From Calothrix sp. CSU_2_0 (GTDB lineage Bacteria; Cyanobacteriota; Cyanobacteriia; Cyanobacteriales; Nostocaceae), in the NCBI GenBank assembly GCA_012034595.1, contig JAAUPE010000021.1:1-62994 (forward strand): DNA of 62,994 nt, in the 5' to 3' direction. Positions 1-8,520 of this stretch are shown here, one piece after another (within the stretch, counting starts at the first letter, position 1; every line of letters starts with the position of its first letter). The translations under genes were made by a program, and so were the position numbers. Under the pieces are notes generated by a model that did no database searches, had not been told where the DNA came from, and saw nothing but the letters and a program-made list of their open reading frames with translations.

Positions 1-138
1 TCGTAATTTCCGGGCGATCGCTCCCGGTTGCAGTTCCAGGGGTAAGCGAAACAGGGCGATGAACCCAAACATCGTCAACAGACAAAATAAAACAAAAGTA
101 CCGTGCCGCCAACGGACAGCAGTTGCAATCCAGTTCAT
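1..138 (-). CDS. RND efflux permease, N-terminal fragment (AcrB/HAE family), apparently frameshifted
   Basis: The minus strand opens with residues reading MNWIATAVRWRHGTFVLF and then LFRLPLELQPG. This is the cytoplasmic edge and first transmembrane helix typical of cyanobacterial AcrB/HAE-type RND permeases. The rest of the gene lies outside the window. Its ATG overlaps the stop of the adaptor gene in an ATGA arrangement (positions 135-138), so the two are translationally coupled. After QPG the family normally continues GDRPEIT. Here that peptide is readable only in the neighbouring frame, as if one G were missing just before the HIP1 octamer at 14-21. Either the gene is broken or the consensus lost a base. 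Family assignment is good although only about 40 codons are visible. Confidence 0.75.
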   Translation of the reverse strand, partial: MNWIATAVRWRHGTFVLFCLLTMFGFIALFRLPLELQPGAIARKLR

Positions 139-1490
139 GATTTTTGTTTGCTGTTTTGTTCCAAAACCTGCACGGGCATTCCCGGCATTAATCCTTCGCT
201 ACCCCGCACGACAACGGTTTGACCGTTTTGGAGTCGAGCGCTCTCAATCGCCATCGTTTCCCCCATATCCGCCACCAGATTCACATTTGCCTCCACGGCT
301 TTGCCATCAACAACGGTGTACACCAGCCAGCCTTCATCCCGTTGCACCAGGGCATCGCGGGGGACGATAAAACTAGAGGGAGCCACCTGTAGCTGTAACT
401 CTGCGGCGATCGCCATTTTTGGCAATAATTTCGCGGGTGGATTGGATAAACGTACCCGCACCATTTGCCGTCGGGATGCGGCATTGGCAGCCGGAACCAC
501 ACCGCTAATCGTGGCGCGTCCCCGCCAATTGGGAAGAGCGCGGCTATTTAGTTCCACTGGTTGACCGGGGGTAATGCTACCGCTAAGTTGTTCTGGTAAT
601 TCCAAAAACACATCCAACTCGTTGCCGTTCACCAGGGTTAGTAATGGGTCTTTGTTTTCGACTAAATCCCCCGCACTGACATCTCGCGATCGCACAATTC
701 CCCCGGTGGTAGCTCGCACCTGGGTTCTGTTCAGGGCGACTTTTGCCTGGTTAACCGCCGAGACTGCTGCGGCAACGCTTGCTTGCTCGGCGGCAATTTC
801 TTCGCGGGTAGGTCCACTGATGGCTTCCGCTAGGGCTGCTTGCACCTTTAACCGTTCCGCCCTGGTCGCATCCACGGCAGCTTTTTCTTCCAACAGCGCT
901 TTCTTATTCAGTGCCCCTGCTGCCACCAAATCTTCATAGCGTGCCAGGTTTTCCTGAGCTTCCCGTTCCCGTGCTTGGGCAGAAACCAGTTCGGCTCGCC
1001 GTTGGGCAATAATTTCCGCTCGCGTACCCACCTCTAACCGGGCTAGTTCGCTCCGGGCTTGGGCTAATTTTGCCTGGGCTTCGGATAATGCTAGTTGTCG
1101 ATCGGTATCATCTAAAATAGCAACTACCATTCCTGGTTTGACGCGATCGCCCACATCCACCAAAACCCGCTCGACCGTCCCATCGACTTGGCTGCGGAGG
1201 GTGGCGCTTTTATTTGCCTCCACCTGTCCCAATAACTGAATTCGGCTGGTTCCCGCACCCCGTTTGAGGGCAACAGTTTCCACGGGACGAGGGGGCATTT
1301 GTTGAGCCGTTGGGGGTGGATTGGGATTACGACTTGCAGTCAAGGTTCGCCACAGGATTACCCCTCCACCCAGCAATAACAACAACAGGGCAATTAAACC
1401 AAGTCGCGATCGCTTAACATGGCGAGATGGGGCTGAGGATTTGGGTAGCGACTCTTGGGATTGGTCTGTTTTCATGTTTTTCGGAAACAC
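135..1490 (-). CDS. RND efflux periplasmic adaptor subunit (HlyD/MFP family)
   Basis: A 451-residue membrane fusion protein that would bridge an inner-membrane RND pump and an outer-membrane channel. After a short basic cytoplasmic tail there is one membrane anchor (residues about 31-48, rich in Leu and Gly). A biotinyl-lipoyl-like half domain follows, with GQVEANKSATLRSQVDGTV and then GDRVKPG. A long Ala/Glu/Gln-rich coiled-coil hairpin (about 125-245) comes next, then the second lipoyl half and beta-barrel domains. The permease gene follows with a 4-bp overlap, so this is the first gene of an efflux operon. An alternative start is the Met at codon 6 (position 1475). The transported substrate cannot be inferred. 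Confidence 0.9.
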   Translation of the reverse strand: MFPKNMKTDQSQESLPKSSAPSRHVKRSRLGLIALLLLLLGGGVILWRTLTASRNPNPPPTAQQMPPRPVETVALKRGAGTSRIQLLGQVEANKSATLRSQVDGTVERVLVDVGDRVKPGMVVAILDDTDRQLALSEAQAKLAQARSELARLEVGTRAEIIAQRRAELVSAQAREREAQENLARYEDLVAAGALNKKALLEEKAAVDATRAERLKVQAALAEAISGPTREEIAAEQASVAAAVSAVNQAKVALNRTQVRATTGGIVRSRDVSAGDLVENKDPLLTLVNGNELDVFLELPEQLSGSITPGQPVELNSRALPNWRGRATISGVVPAANAASRRQMVRVRLSNPPAKLLPKMAIAAELQLQVAPSSFIVPRDALVQRDEGWLVYTVVDGKAVEANVNLVADMGETMAIESARLQNGQTVVVRGSEGLMPGMPVQVLEQNSKQKS

Positions 1491-1848
1491 TCAAAGTTAG
1501 TTGAATCGTTATGGGTTCTACTCGTGTTCTCCCTTAGCCCGGATAATTATTATCCTTTGCAGTGGTGCTGAATACACCTATCTCTAGATATAGTAAGAAT
1601 GCCGCAGCATTATTTGGCTATGTTCTCGTTTATTTTTGTTTATTTTTGTATACAGGTATTGAAGGCAAGGTCTTTAATTGCAAAGTCAATAATTACCAGA
1701 GAAAATAGAAAATTTAATGAGCGGATCGATCCGCATAATCAACCTCAATACATAGGGTTTATCACCGACTATAATTTTTGATACCAGTGCAGAAAAAATT
1801 CTGCCTGCGAGCATCTCTTCCAGAAGCCGTGTAGAGCAGGTTTACGCA
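1491..1848. other. Intergenic region, 358 bp
   Basis: AT-rich spacer between the efflux operon and the DUF4336-like gene. Apart from the palindrome at 1541-1555 I see no convincing gene. A 60-codon open frame at 1599-1781 has AT-rich, protein-unlike composition and no ribosome binding site, so I leave it out. Confidence 0.5.
1541..1555. promoter_or_regulatory. Candidate operator palindrome upstream of the efflux operon
   Basis: A perfect inverted repeat, GGATAA-TTA-TTATCC, lies about 50 bp upstream of the adaptor start. Its position suits a repressor site for the efflux operon. No regulator gene is adjacent in the window, so the role is inference. Confidence 0.3.
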
Positions 1849-2565
1849 TTAATTTTGAGTATGGTTTTTTGGAAGCTTGGATTGAAAAGATTCCACCAAT
1901 TTTTGTACAACTATCCCATCCCCCGAATTCACTAAAGGCTTCCCATGAGCAAGTACGATCGCCGGGTCATGATTGAGAGCATCCATCACTGTTTGCACTA
2001 ATAATTGCACATCGGTACACAAATATTTCAAATACACGCGATTGATTTTTAGTCCTGGTGCGCTACCCATTAGCCAAAACAAAACCCTAGCCAGAAAAGC
2101 ACTTGGTAATGATGTAAAATTACATACCAATTCATCAAGATAAACAATCGGTCGTCTACCGCGATTAACAATTACCAGTGTTCCCCCTTTCTTTGTTCCT
2201 GGAACTTCTCGAAATTCAACTTCTGAGGTTGAGAATAACTCAGACAACGGAATAAATGGACGCAATCCCAGAGTATTCAATTGCATTAATGCCGCACTTG
2301 GAGCATAGGATTGAGCCTTTGGATAACGAGTTTGCCATTCTGCTTGACCGAGGTAATGTCCAGAGTGGGGTGCAATCAGTGCGGTGACGCGACCTTTTTC
2401 GTCAATTGCGGCAAAATCAGTTTCAGACATTTGAGTTGGAGGGCTAACGATTGCGAGATTATATTCATCCATCAGAACAGCAAAAGCATTCACTTGGCTG
2501 TAACCAGGAACGCTATACTCGTGTACCCACACATTCATATCTGCAATCACTTCTTGCCAAACCAT
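1849..2565 (-). CDS. DUF4336-like (metallo-hydrolase-fold-like) protein
   Basis: A 238-residue protein. The stretch LIAPHSGHYLGQAEWQTRYP followed by YAPSAAL resembles the core of DUF4336 proteins, which look like metal-free relatives of the beta-lactamase-fold hydrolases. The usual HxHxDH metal motif is not visible. A good Shine-Dalgarno (GGAGGAAATT) precedes the ATG. It is the last of three same-strand genes (DUF2834, GFA, this one) divergent from an XRE-type regulator, and may be co-regulated with them. No enzymatic function can be assigned. Confidence 0.6.
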   Translation of the reverse strand: MVWQEVIADMNVWVHEYSVPGYSQVNAFAVLMDEYNLAIVSPPTQMSETDFAAIDEKGRVTALIAPHSGHYLGQAEWQTRYPKAQSYAPSAALMQLNTLGLRPFIPLSELFSTSEVEFREVPGTKKGGTLVIVNRGRRPIVYLDELVCNFTSLPSAFLARVLFWLMGSAPGLKINRVYLKYLCTDVQLLVQTVMDALNHDPAIVLAHGKPLVNSGDGIVVQKLVESFQSKLPKNHTQN

Positions 2566-2667
2566 AATTTCCTCCTTGTCAGTGTATCAGAAGCAGGCAA
2601 GATGCCTGCACTACAAGACTTTTGATAAATTAGACAAGAAAAACCTTTCCTTGGAGTTCGGATACTT

Positions 2668-3075
2668 CTAGGTGGGCATTTTCTCGAACTTGGGCAACTC
2701 TGGATTCATGCAACTCCAGGGTTGAGCGCTGGCTGTATAAATGTCCATTGCTGGTTGAAATTCACTGGGGTCATCCAGACAACCTGCCGTGATACCCATG
2801 AACTCGGTAATTGCTGGCTTGCTAAATAGCCAAGAACCGCAGTTCGGACAGAATCCACGACCGATAATACTTCCAGTATCGCTAACTACATCGAAATACT
2901 TCACTTCTCCAGTGATAGTCACTGCATTGCGAGGTACGAGCATTCCAGCTGCAAATGCACTACCCGTCGCTCGCTGACAATCTCGGCAATGACAATTAAC
3001 CATGACAATCGGTTCTGCTATACATTCATAGCGTATATTTCCGCACATACAACCACCAGTAAAAGGTATTTTCAT
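2668..3075 (-). CDS. GFA (glutathione-dependent formaldehyde-activating) family protein
   Basis: A 135-residue zinc-binding protein of the GFA/CENP-V fold. The diagnostic cysteines are present: GGCMCGNIRYEC near residue 8, NCHCRDCQRATGSAF near 28 and CPNCGSW near 77. GFA members include glutathione-formaldehyde adduct enzymes, but most cyanobacterial copies have no proven reaction. AGGAGAAACTCTG precedes the ATG. It lies 38 bp downstream of the DUF2834 gene and 102 bp upstream of the DUF4336-like gene on the same strand, consistent with one transcript. Confidence 0.88.
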   Translation of the reverse strand: MKIPFTGGCMCGNIRYECIAEPIVMVNCHCRDCQRATGSAFAAGMLVPRNAVTITGEVKYFDVVSDTGSIIGRGFCPNCGSWLFSKPAITEFMGITAGCLDDPSEFQPAMDIYTASAQPWSCMNPELPKFEKMPT

Positions 3076-3113
3076 CAGAGTTTCTCCTGGATTCTTATCA
3101 GTGATATTACTTA

Positions 3114-3485
3114 TTATTTCGCTCTATATCGCTCAGTAATTTGTTCTCGGTAATACAAGAAGCAGGGTAGAGAACAAGAAAGTCCAATTCCAAAAGTCAG
3201 TCCGATGTAGACTATCAACCACATACGAGAAATTCCCAAACGTTTCAGTTCAATCCATGCAAAGGAAAAAAATACTAATGAACTAATGACCAAATCGCTT
3301 GCTAGTCCAGCTGCAATATTATTTGCAAATGCCCTTTGGAAGAATAAAGGTAAGGAAACTAAAGCTGTTGAATCTTGAATCAACCAAAACCAAGGTGCAA
3401 TGGAACCTGCGATCGCCAATAGCAAATAAATGGTTTTGAGGGAATTAGATTGGTTTTTGGTCGAGATATTGGTTGATGGAAGCAT
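3114..3485 (-). CDS. DUF2834 domain membrane protein
   Basis: A 123-residue integral membrane protein with about three hydrophobic helices: residues 18-38, around 62-80 and 86-108. The pattern PWFWLIQDS...PLFFQRAFANNIAAGLASDLVISSLVFF is characteristic of DUF2834. Function is unknown. It is the first gene of the minus-strand group and starts 105 bp from the divergent XRE/MmyB-like gene, so the two starts probably share a regulatory region. Confidence 0.75.
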   Translation of the reverse strand: MLPSTNISTKNQSNSLKTIYLLLAIAGSIAPWFWLIQDSTALVSLPLFFQRAFANNIAAGLASDLVISSLVFFSFAWIELKRLGISRMWLIVYIGLTFGIGLSCSLPCFLYYREQITERYRAK

Positions 3486-3589
3486 GATTTTTACCTCTCA
3501 AGCTGTTATACCTAAATCGTGGCAAAAGGAGATAATAAAAACAATTACCTGCCAGGTAATCAAAACTATCAACATCGATAATTTCCACC

Positions 3590-4492
3590 ATGAAACAGCC
3601 TTTAATGACTTCCAGTTCAAATGCAACCGACTCATTTGCAACACTTCTCAAACAATGGCGGAATCAAAGGGGATTTAGTCAACTCGATTTAGCTCTTGCT
3701 TCTGAGGTTTCCCAAAGACATATTAGTTTTTTGGAATCGGGACGAGCTAAACCCAGTCGGGAGATGGTTCTCCAATTAGCGACTGTTTTGGAAATTCCCT
3801 TAAGACAGCAAAACCTGATGTTGACATCTGCGGGATTTGCTGCTGTACATACTGAAACTGATATTTCCGCTCCGGAAATGACTTCGATTCGCAAAGCAAT
3901 TAATTTTATGTTGCAACAGCAAGAACCCCTACCTGCGATTGTGGTCGATCGCTATTGGAATTTATTGCTGACTAATCAGGGAGCAAATCGATTACTCGCT
4001 ACTTTTATTGATGCAGATAAATTACAAACCAACTTTTGTATCGATGGAAAAATCAATTTAATGCGGGTTGTTTTCCATTCCCAGGGTTTGCGTCCGTTTA
4101 TTCTCAATTGGGAGGAATTTGCCAGCCATTTGCTGCAACGACTACATCGAGAAGCAATTGCAGAAGGGGAAAGTCCCCAATCTCAGGCTTTACTCAAGGA
4201 ATTGATGAGTTATCCTGGTGTTTTGGAAATTTGGCATACCTCGAATCGCAACAACCAAAATGATTTACTACTGGCAATTCACCTCCAGAAAAATGATTTA
4301 GAATTACAGTTTTTCTCCACAATCGCCACATTAGGTACGCCCTACGATATTACCCTGCAAGAACTGCGGATTGAATGTTTGTTTCCAGCAACCGAAGCCA
4401 CTGAATTTAACTGGAAACAGTTAGTTACTAACAAAACTCCTCAATCACCTGCATTTTCACCATCTCCAGGGGAAAAGTCTCTGGATAGGTAG
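3590..4492 (+). CDS. XRE-family regulator with MmyB-like ligand-binding domain
   Basis: A 300-residue transcriptional regulator. The N-terminal HTH (about residues 14-70) contains LKQWRNQRGFSQLDLA and then SQRHISFLESGRAKPSREM. The C-terminal half (about 105-270) has the MmyB-like sensor features VVDRYWNLLLTNQGANRL and LRPFILNWEEFASHLLQRLHREA. MmyB-type regulators sense small ligands, possibly fatty acids. It faces the DUF2834-GFA-DUF4336 genes head to head, which suggests it controls them (inference). The start is the first ATG; Met6 is an alternative. Its 3' end overlaps a doubtful opposite-strand frame. Confidence 0.88.
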   Translation: MKQPLMTSSSNATDSFATLLKQWRNQRGFSQLDLALASEVSQRHISFLESGRAKPSREMVLQLATVLEIPLRQQNLMLTSAGFAAVHTETDISAPEMTSIRKAINFMLQQQEPLPAIVVDRYWNLLLTNQGANRLLATFIDADKLQTNFCIDGKINLMRVVFHSQGLRPFILNWEEFASHLLQRLHREAIAEGESPQSQALLKELMSYPGVLEIWHTSNRNNQNDLLLAIHLQKNDLELQFFSTIATLGTPYDITLQELRIECLFPATEATEFNWKQLVTNKTPQSPAFSPSPGEKSLDR

Positions 4493-4616
4493 AAAACATC
4501 AACATAATCCCTTGCAGTGTTGCAGAAAAATAAAGCGATCGCGTCACTGAGTTCACCACTCCCAATTTGCGAAACATCTCGGTTTGCACCTGAAATTGTC
4601 TGGCTTGCTCGTCCAT
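4428..4616 (-). CDS. Hypothetical small protein (doubtful)
   Basis: A 62-codon frame, convergent with and overlapping the last 65 bp of the XRE gene. Residues such as MDEQARQFQVQTEMFRKLG and TYPETFPLEMVKMQVIEEF look more protein-like than chance frames, so it could be a small gene or the remnant of a larger one. I do not recognise a family. Confidence 0.25.
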   Translation of the reverse strand: MDEQARQFQVQTEMFRKLGVVNSVTRSLYFSATLQGIMLMFSTYPETFPLEMVKMQVIEEFC

Positions 4617-4724
4617 TAATTTCTGACTGTTGCTGATTTAGTGCATCGCAAATGAACTAGATATTTATCCACGCTTGGATGTTACAATTAATCGCTACGC
4701 TGCCTGTGCGCGAGGCTGAAACAG

Positions 4725-5078
4725 ATGAAAGTGGTTTACGTTGTTCAGCACGTCCACATCATTAACGAAGATGAAGAGGACGTGAAGATGATTGGGGTTT
4801 ACTCAACAGAACAACTCGCTCAAGAGGCTGTTGAGCGTCTTCGCTTGCAGTCCGGCTTTTGCGATACCCCTGATGGTTTTTGTATTGACCGCTACGAGCT
4901 AAACAAAGATCACTGGACAGATGGTTACTTGACATACTCCCCGACAGTCACGGTACGGGGATTCTTGACACTTCATTTCAAATCGAATCAAAGATTTTCA
5001 TCATTTGTCAGAATTGCGATCGCTCTTGGGGAAAAACTTTTTCGTTTACTGATTACCAGCACAATCAAACATATGTAA
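4725..5078 (+). CDS. DUF7336-like protein with an unusual C-terminal extension
   Basis: The first ~75 residues ([55 protein letters not shown]) look like a compact family of about 75 residues that I know as DUF7336, found in bacterial genomes without known function. The remaining ~40 residues look like translated non-coding DNA and include a HIP1 site. They run 33 bp into the convergent glsA gene. Probably the native stop was lost by mutation, or a base is missing near codon 75. The N-terminal part is credible. The family name is from memory and only moderately sure. Confidence 0.6.
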   Translation: MKVVYVVQHVHIINEDEEDVKMIGVYSTEQLAQEAVERLRLQSGFCDTPDGFCIDRYELNKDHWTDGYLTYSPTVTVRGFLTLHFKSNQRFSSFVRIAIALGEKLFRLLITSTIKHM

Positions 5079-6038
5079 GCCAAACTTCTGTGATAATTCC
5101 TCGCAAACTTTCACCCCACGCACACTATTTCCCCGTCCATCTAACAAAGGTGAAAATACAGCGATTCCCATTTTTCCAGGAACCACAGCAATAATTCCCC
5201 CACTAACACCACTTTTTGCAGGAATTCCAATTTTATATGCCCATTCTCCCGCAAAGTTGTACATTCCACAGGTATACATGACGCTGAGAATATCTTTAAC
5301 ATAACGACTATCAAGTGCTTGTTCCCCTGTCACTGGGTTAATACCTTTATTTGCCAATGCTGCTGCCATAACTGATAAGTCACGACAACTGACCATCACC
5401 GCGCATTGCTGAAAGTACAAATCTAATGCTTCCTCAATATGCCCATCAATCATACCAAAATTTAACATTAGATGAGCCATTGCTCGGTTTCGATGTCCGG
5501 TGCTACGTTCAGATGTAAACACAGAGATGTCAACATATACATCACGTCCCACATAACGACGATACATATCAAGCATCCGGTTGAGACGTTCGGTTGCTCC
5601 TTTACCTTTAATCAAACTTGTAGTTGCGATCGCACCTGCATTTACCATCGGATTATATGGTCGCTTCGATTGCTCGTCCAAAATAATCGCGTTGAATGCA
5701 TCCCCTGTTGGTTCCACCCCAACCCGCGTCAACACATAATCTCTCCCGTGGTCTTCCAATGCTAACCCGTAGGCAAACACTTTAGACATCGATTGAATTG
5801 TAAATAACCGATTAAAATCCCCAACCTGATAAACTTGACCATCGACTGTAGCAACGCAAATACTAAATAAATCGGGATTGACCTTCGATAACTCCGGAAT
5901 ATAATTTGCGATCGCACCATCTCGTAAGTTTTTGTATTTGCTATGCAAATCATCTAAAAAAGCTGAAAATGATAAACCGATAATCCCTAGTTTCTCTAAT
6001 TCTAATTGTTCTAATTCTTGATTTTCTGAATGTACCAT
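5046..6038 (-). CDS. glsA: Glutaminase A
   Basis: A 330-residue serine-dependent glutaminase (beta-lactamase-like fold) that hydrolyses glutamine to glutamate and ammonia. The catalytic SxxK is in [13 protein letters not shown] (Ser83 and Lys86). The family blocks [26 protein letters not shown] and [13 protein letters not shown] with GNSVRG are all present. Length is normal. It is convergent with, and overlaps by 33 bp, the read-through end of the DUF7336-like gene. About 940 bp of AT-rich DNA lies upstream. Confidence 0.95.
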   Translation of the reverse strand: MVHSENQELEQLELEKLGIIGLSFSAFLDDLHSKYKNLRDGAIANYIPELSKVNPDLFSICVATVDGQVYQVGDFNRLFTIQSMSKVFAYGLALEDHGRDYVLTRVGVEPTGDAFNAIILDEQSKRPYNPMVNAGAIATTSLIKGKGATERLNRMLDMYRRYVGRDVYVDISVFTSERSTGHRNRAMAHLMLNFGMIDGHIEEALDLYFQQCAVMVSCRDLSVMAAALANKGINPVTGEQALDSRYVKDILSVMYTCGMYNFAGEWAYKIGIPAKSGVSGGIIAVVPGKMGIAVFSPLLDGRGNSVRGVKVCEELSQKFGLHMFDCAGNQ

Positions 6039-6976
6039 GCAGCTAGTAGCTTGATTTTCTTCTTAAATTATAGTTTTAGAGTTTATTTGCAACCATAATA
6101 TGCTTGCAAGGTATGATTTCAACCTGTTTGATTTTCCCATTATCTACATCAAGAAAAAATAACTTTGAACCTCGAAATTTTAACAATAGCCATACTCAAT
6201 GCTGGTGAATATTTTTTGACAATTGATTAGTTAAACTTAACTAGCTTTGACACAACTTAATGTTTGGAGATTTATTTTCAAATATCTCCGAAATAGCTTT
6301 GGCTATACATTAGCAGACTTAAAAATTCCCATCGACAAGCTGATATCTCATTAATGATTATGATTAGTTATATAAATTAAACATAAGTATCCAACTTGAT
6401 GACATTTTTGTTTGTTTTATTACTTAAACAAATAGTGCATTTACTTAGAAAAGAGTGTATTGATAATCACGTTGCTCTGCTGTTTTTTCCAAATTATCTG
6501 CCTTGGGGTAGACTCATACTTACTTAGAGAGGTACTTGTAAACCAGGTTGAGAATTGACTTATTGGCTAAAATTGCGACTAGCACATTACGTACCTAAAG
6601 TTAGAAGGGAAAAGCATTTGCAGCTTTTAGAGGTGGAATTTAAAGGATGATATTGAAAAATATTTGCTTCCAAAATAAATGTTAAGTTTCAAAAAAAATT
6701 CCTGTTTTTTTCAAAAAATTGTGACATCACGAAAAGGTTGATTATGTCTGGGTTGTAACCTTGTAAATTAATTATCAGATGACGAAGTTTACCAAACTTT
6801 ACGGTAAAACCCCGATCCCCAAGTGCAAAAGTTCGTGTTAGTCTGTTGCAGTCACAAACAAAAAGTGAAAGCGGAACGAGTTCAAGATTCTGCTGACTTA
6901 TGGCACTGACTTTAAGTGCATAACGGCAGACCAAATCAAACAACTCGGTTCTCGTGTTACTTTAAAATTCGGACAC
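6039..6976. other. Intergenic region, 938 bp
   Basis: AT-rich spacer holding the divergent promoters of glsA and rlpA. Weak inverted repeats occur (for example GGAGAT...ATCTCC near 6269-6292), but nothing I can assign. An 84-codon minus-strand frame at 6689-6943 has no supporting features and is left out. Confidence 0.5.
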
Positions 6977-8116
6977 ATGAATCATAGATATTTAATAACT
7001 GTTTTCGCCCTGCTTAGTGCATTTGTGGGCAACCAATCGATCGCTCAAAGTCAAACGACCGAGCAATCAAATCCGAAATTACCTTCATCGCCATCGGGTG
7101 ATGTGGTGAAGGTAGGGGAGTATCAAAGCAAAACAAGTACTCCTTCTGCAAGCGATGCAGTGACGGAAATTCAGACGCACAACAAAGCAGGTCGTCAAGC
7201 AGCTACACTTTACATCCGTAACATTCCGGTTCTCACTTTTGTGGGAAAACAACAGGTAGGAAGCACAGAATCTAAAACAGAAGCCAAGGTCGGTGCCATT
7301 GGTAATGTGATTAGTGAAAATGGGGTTGTAGAACAACAGTACGCCCTTAATGCTAGCAATCCATCTCCCGTAAAGGTTGCAACTGTTGGGGAAAGTGCGG
7401 ATTTGTCAAATCAGGTTAATTTAAGCAACAACGATCCAGTTCAGAGAGCGGGTGTGATAGCGGCTCGCATCAATGACTTAGTTCGTCAAAAAGTCGATGC
7501 CAACAAGATTACGGTCAGTTGGCGGCAAAGTGGTGAAGTAGCAACCGCCAACCCAGCCAAGAATAAGAATTTATCTAACCAAGAGTCTGATGGTCGTTAC
7601 GTTATCAAAGTTGATGGTCGAGAACTCGTAGCGATCGATGGCAATACCAGTTTGCCCGACTCCACCAATAATCAAGCACAGGACGCATTACAAGCCACAA
7701 ATCGCCTCCGTAGGCTGATTGGCAATGCCTCTCCCCTCAAAGAGATTGCAGGTTTACCTGGGAATATGCCTGGAATCTCCATACCTAAATTGCCCGACCA
7801 AATTGCGATCGCACCGGTTAAATTAACCCTTCGTGGTATAGCCTCATTTTACGGCTATGACGGTTCGGGTAATAAAACAGCGACAGGTGAACGCTTCAAC
7901 CCCGAAGCAATGACAGCAGCCCACCGTCACCTACCCTTTGGCACAAGGGTTCGTGTCACCAATACCCGTAATGGTCGTTCGGTAATCGTACGAATCAACG
8001 ACCGAGGACCATTTATTCGCGGTCGGGTCATTGATTTATCCTATGGTGCAGCTCGTGTTATCGGAATGATTGGTAGAGGTATTGCACCTGTTAAAGTCGA
8101 GGTCTTAGGGCGGTAA
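6977..8116 (+). CDS. rlpA: Septal ring lytic transglycosylase RlpA family protein
   Basis: A 379-residue exported protein. It has a signal peptide (hydrophobic residues 5-22, cleavage after SIAQS) and a long low-conservation Ser/Asn/Gln-rich middle part. A C-terminal double-psi beta-barrel (about 288-379) contains [37 protein letters not shown] and VRINDRGPF. That barrel is the RlpA lytic transglycosylase domain acting on peptidoglycan. No C-terminal SPOR domain is present. It is monocistronic, with a palindrome about 260 bp downstream. Confidence 0.88.
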   Translation: MNHRYLITVFALLSAFVGNQSIAQSQTTEQSNPKLPSSPSGDVVKVGEYQSKTSTPSASDAVTEIQTHNKAGRQAATLYIRNIPVLTFVGKQQVGSTESKTEAKVGAIGNVISENGVVEQQYALNASNPSPVKVATVGESADLSNQVNLSNNDPVQRAGVIAARINDLVRQKVDANKITVSWRQSGEVATANPAKNKNLSNQESDGRYVIKVDGRELVAIDGNTSLPDSTNNQAQDALQATNRLRRLIGNASPLKEIAGLPGNMPGISIPKLPDQIAIAPVKLTLRGIASFYGYDGSGNKTATGERFNPEAMTAAHRHLPFGTRVRVTNTRNGRSVIVRINDRGPFIRGRVIDLSYGAARVIGMIGRGIAPVKVEVLGR

Positions 8117-8378
8117 AAAGGTAAGGGGCAAAGAATATAGAACGATGGTTTGAAGGAATATTTATTCCCACTCGTTCGAGTCAAACGGTAAGCTCTACCG
8201 AGATAGCCTGCGGAGTGGACAAATCTCTTAGGAATCATCCTAAGACCACGTTGAAACAGGAAGTTAACACCAAAACTACTTTTGTCCAGTTAAGTCTAGA
8301 TTTGATTAGTTTTGGGTAGGTTTAACAGAGCGGTGATAATCTAATACCCAATATTTATTACTCAATTTGATGAAAGAG

Positions 8379-8409
8379 AAGTAGAGACGTACATGTAACG
8401 TCTCTACTT
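8379..8409. terminator. Hairpin of the GTAGAGACG palindrome family
   Basis: AAGTAGAGACGT and ACGTCTCTACTT form a perfect 12-bp stem around a 7-nt loop, with T-rich sequence on the 3' side. It lies in the 404-bp gap between rlpA (end 8116) and panC-cmk (8521) and could terminate rlpA transcription. The same palindrome family recurs at 30588, 39885 and 51757. I see nothing else in the gap. Confidence 0.5.
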
Positions 8410-8520
8410 TTTAATTTTTATGTTTGGTTGTGTAGGTTTTTCTCCTTGTCCTTTTCGCCTCCCCTTTACTGAATTTCGATAAACTAACGGGGGAGGGATC
8501 GATATAATTAGGGGTATTTT

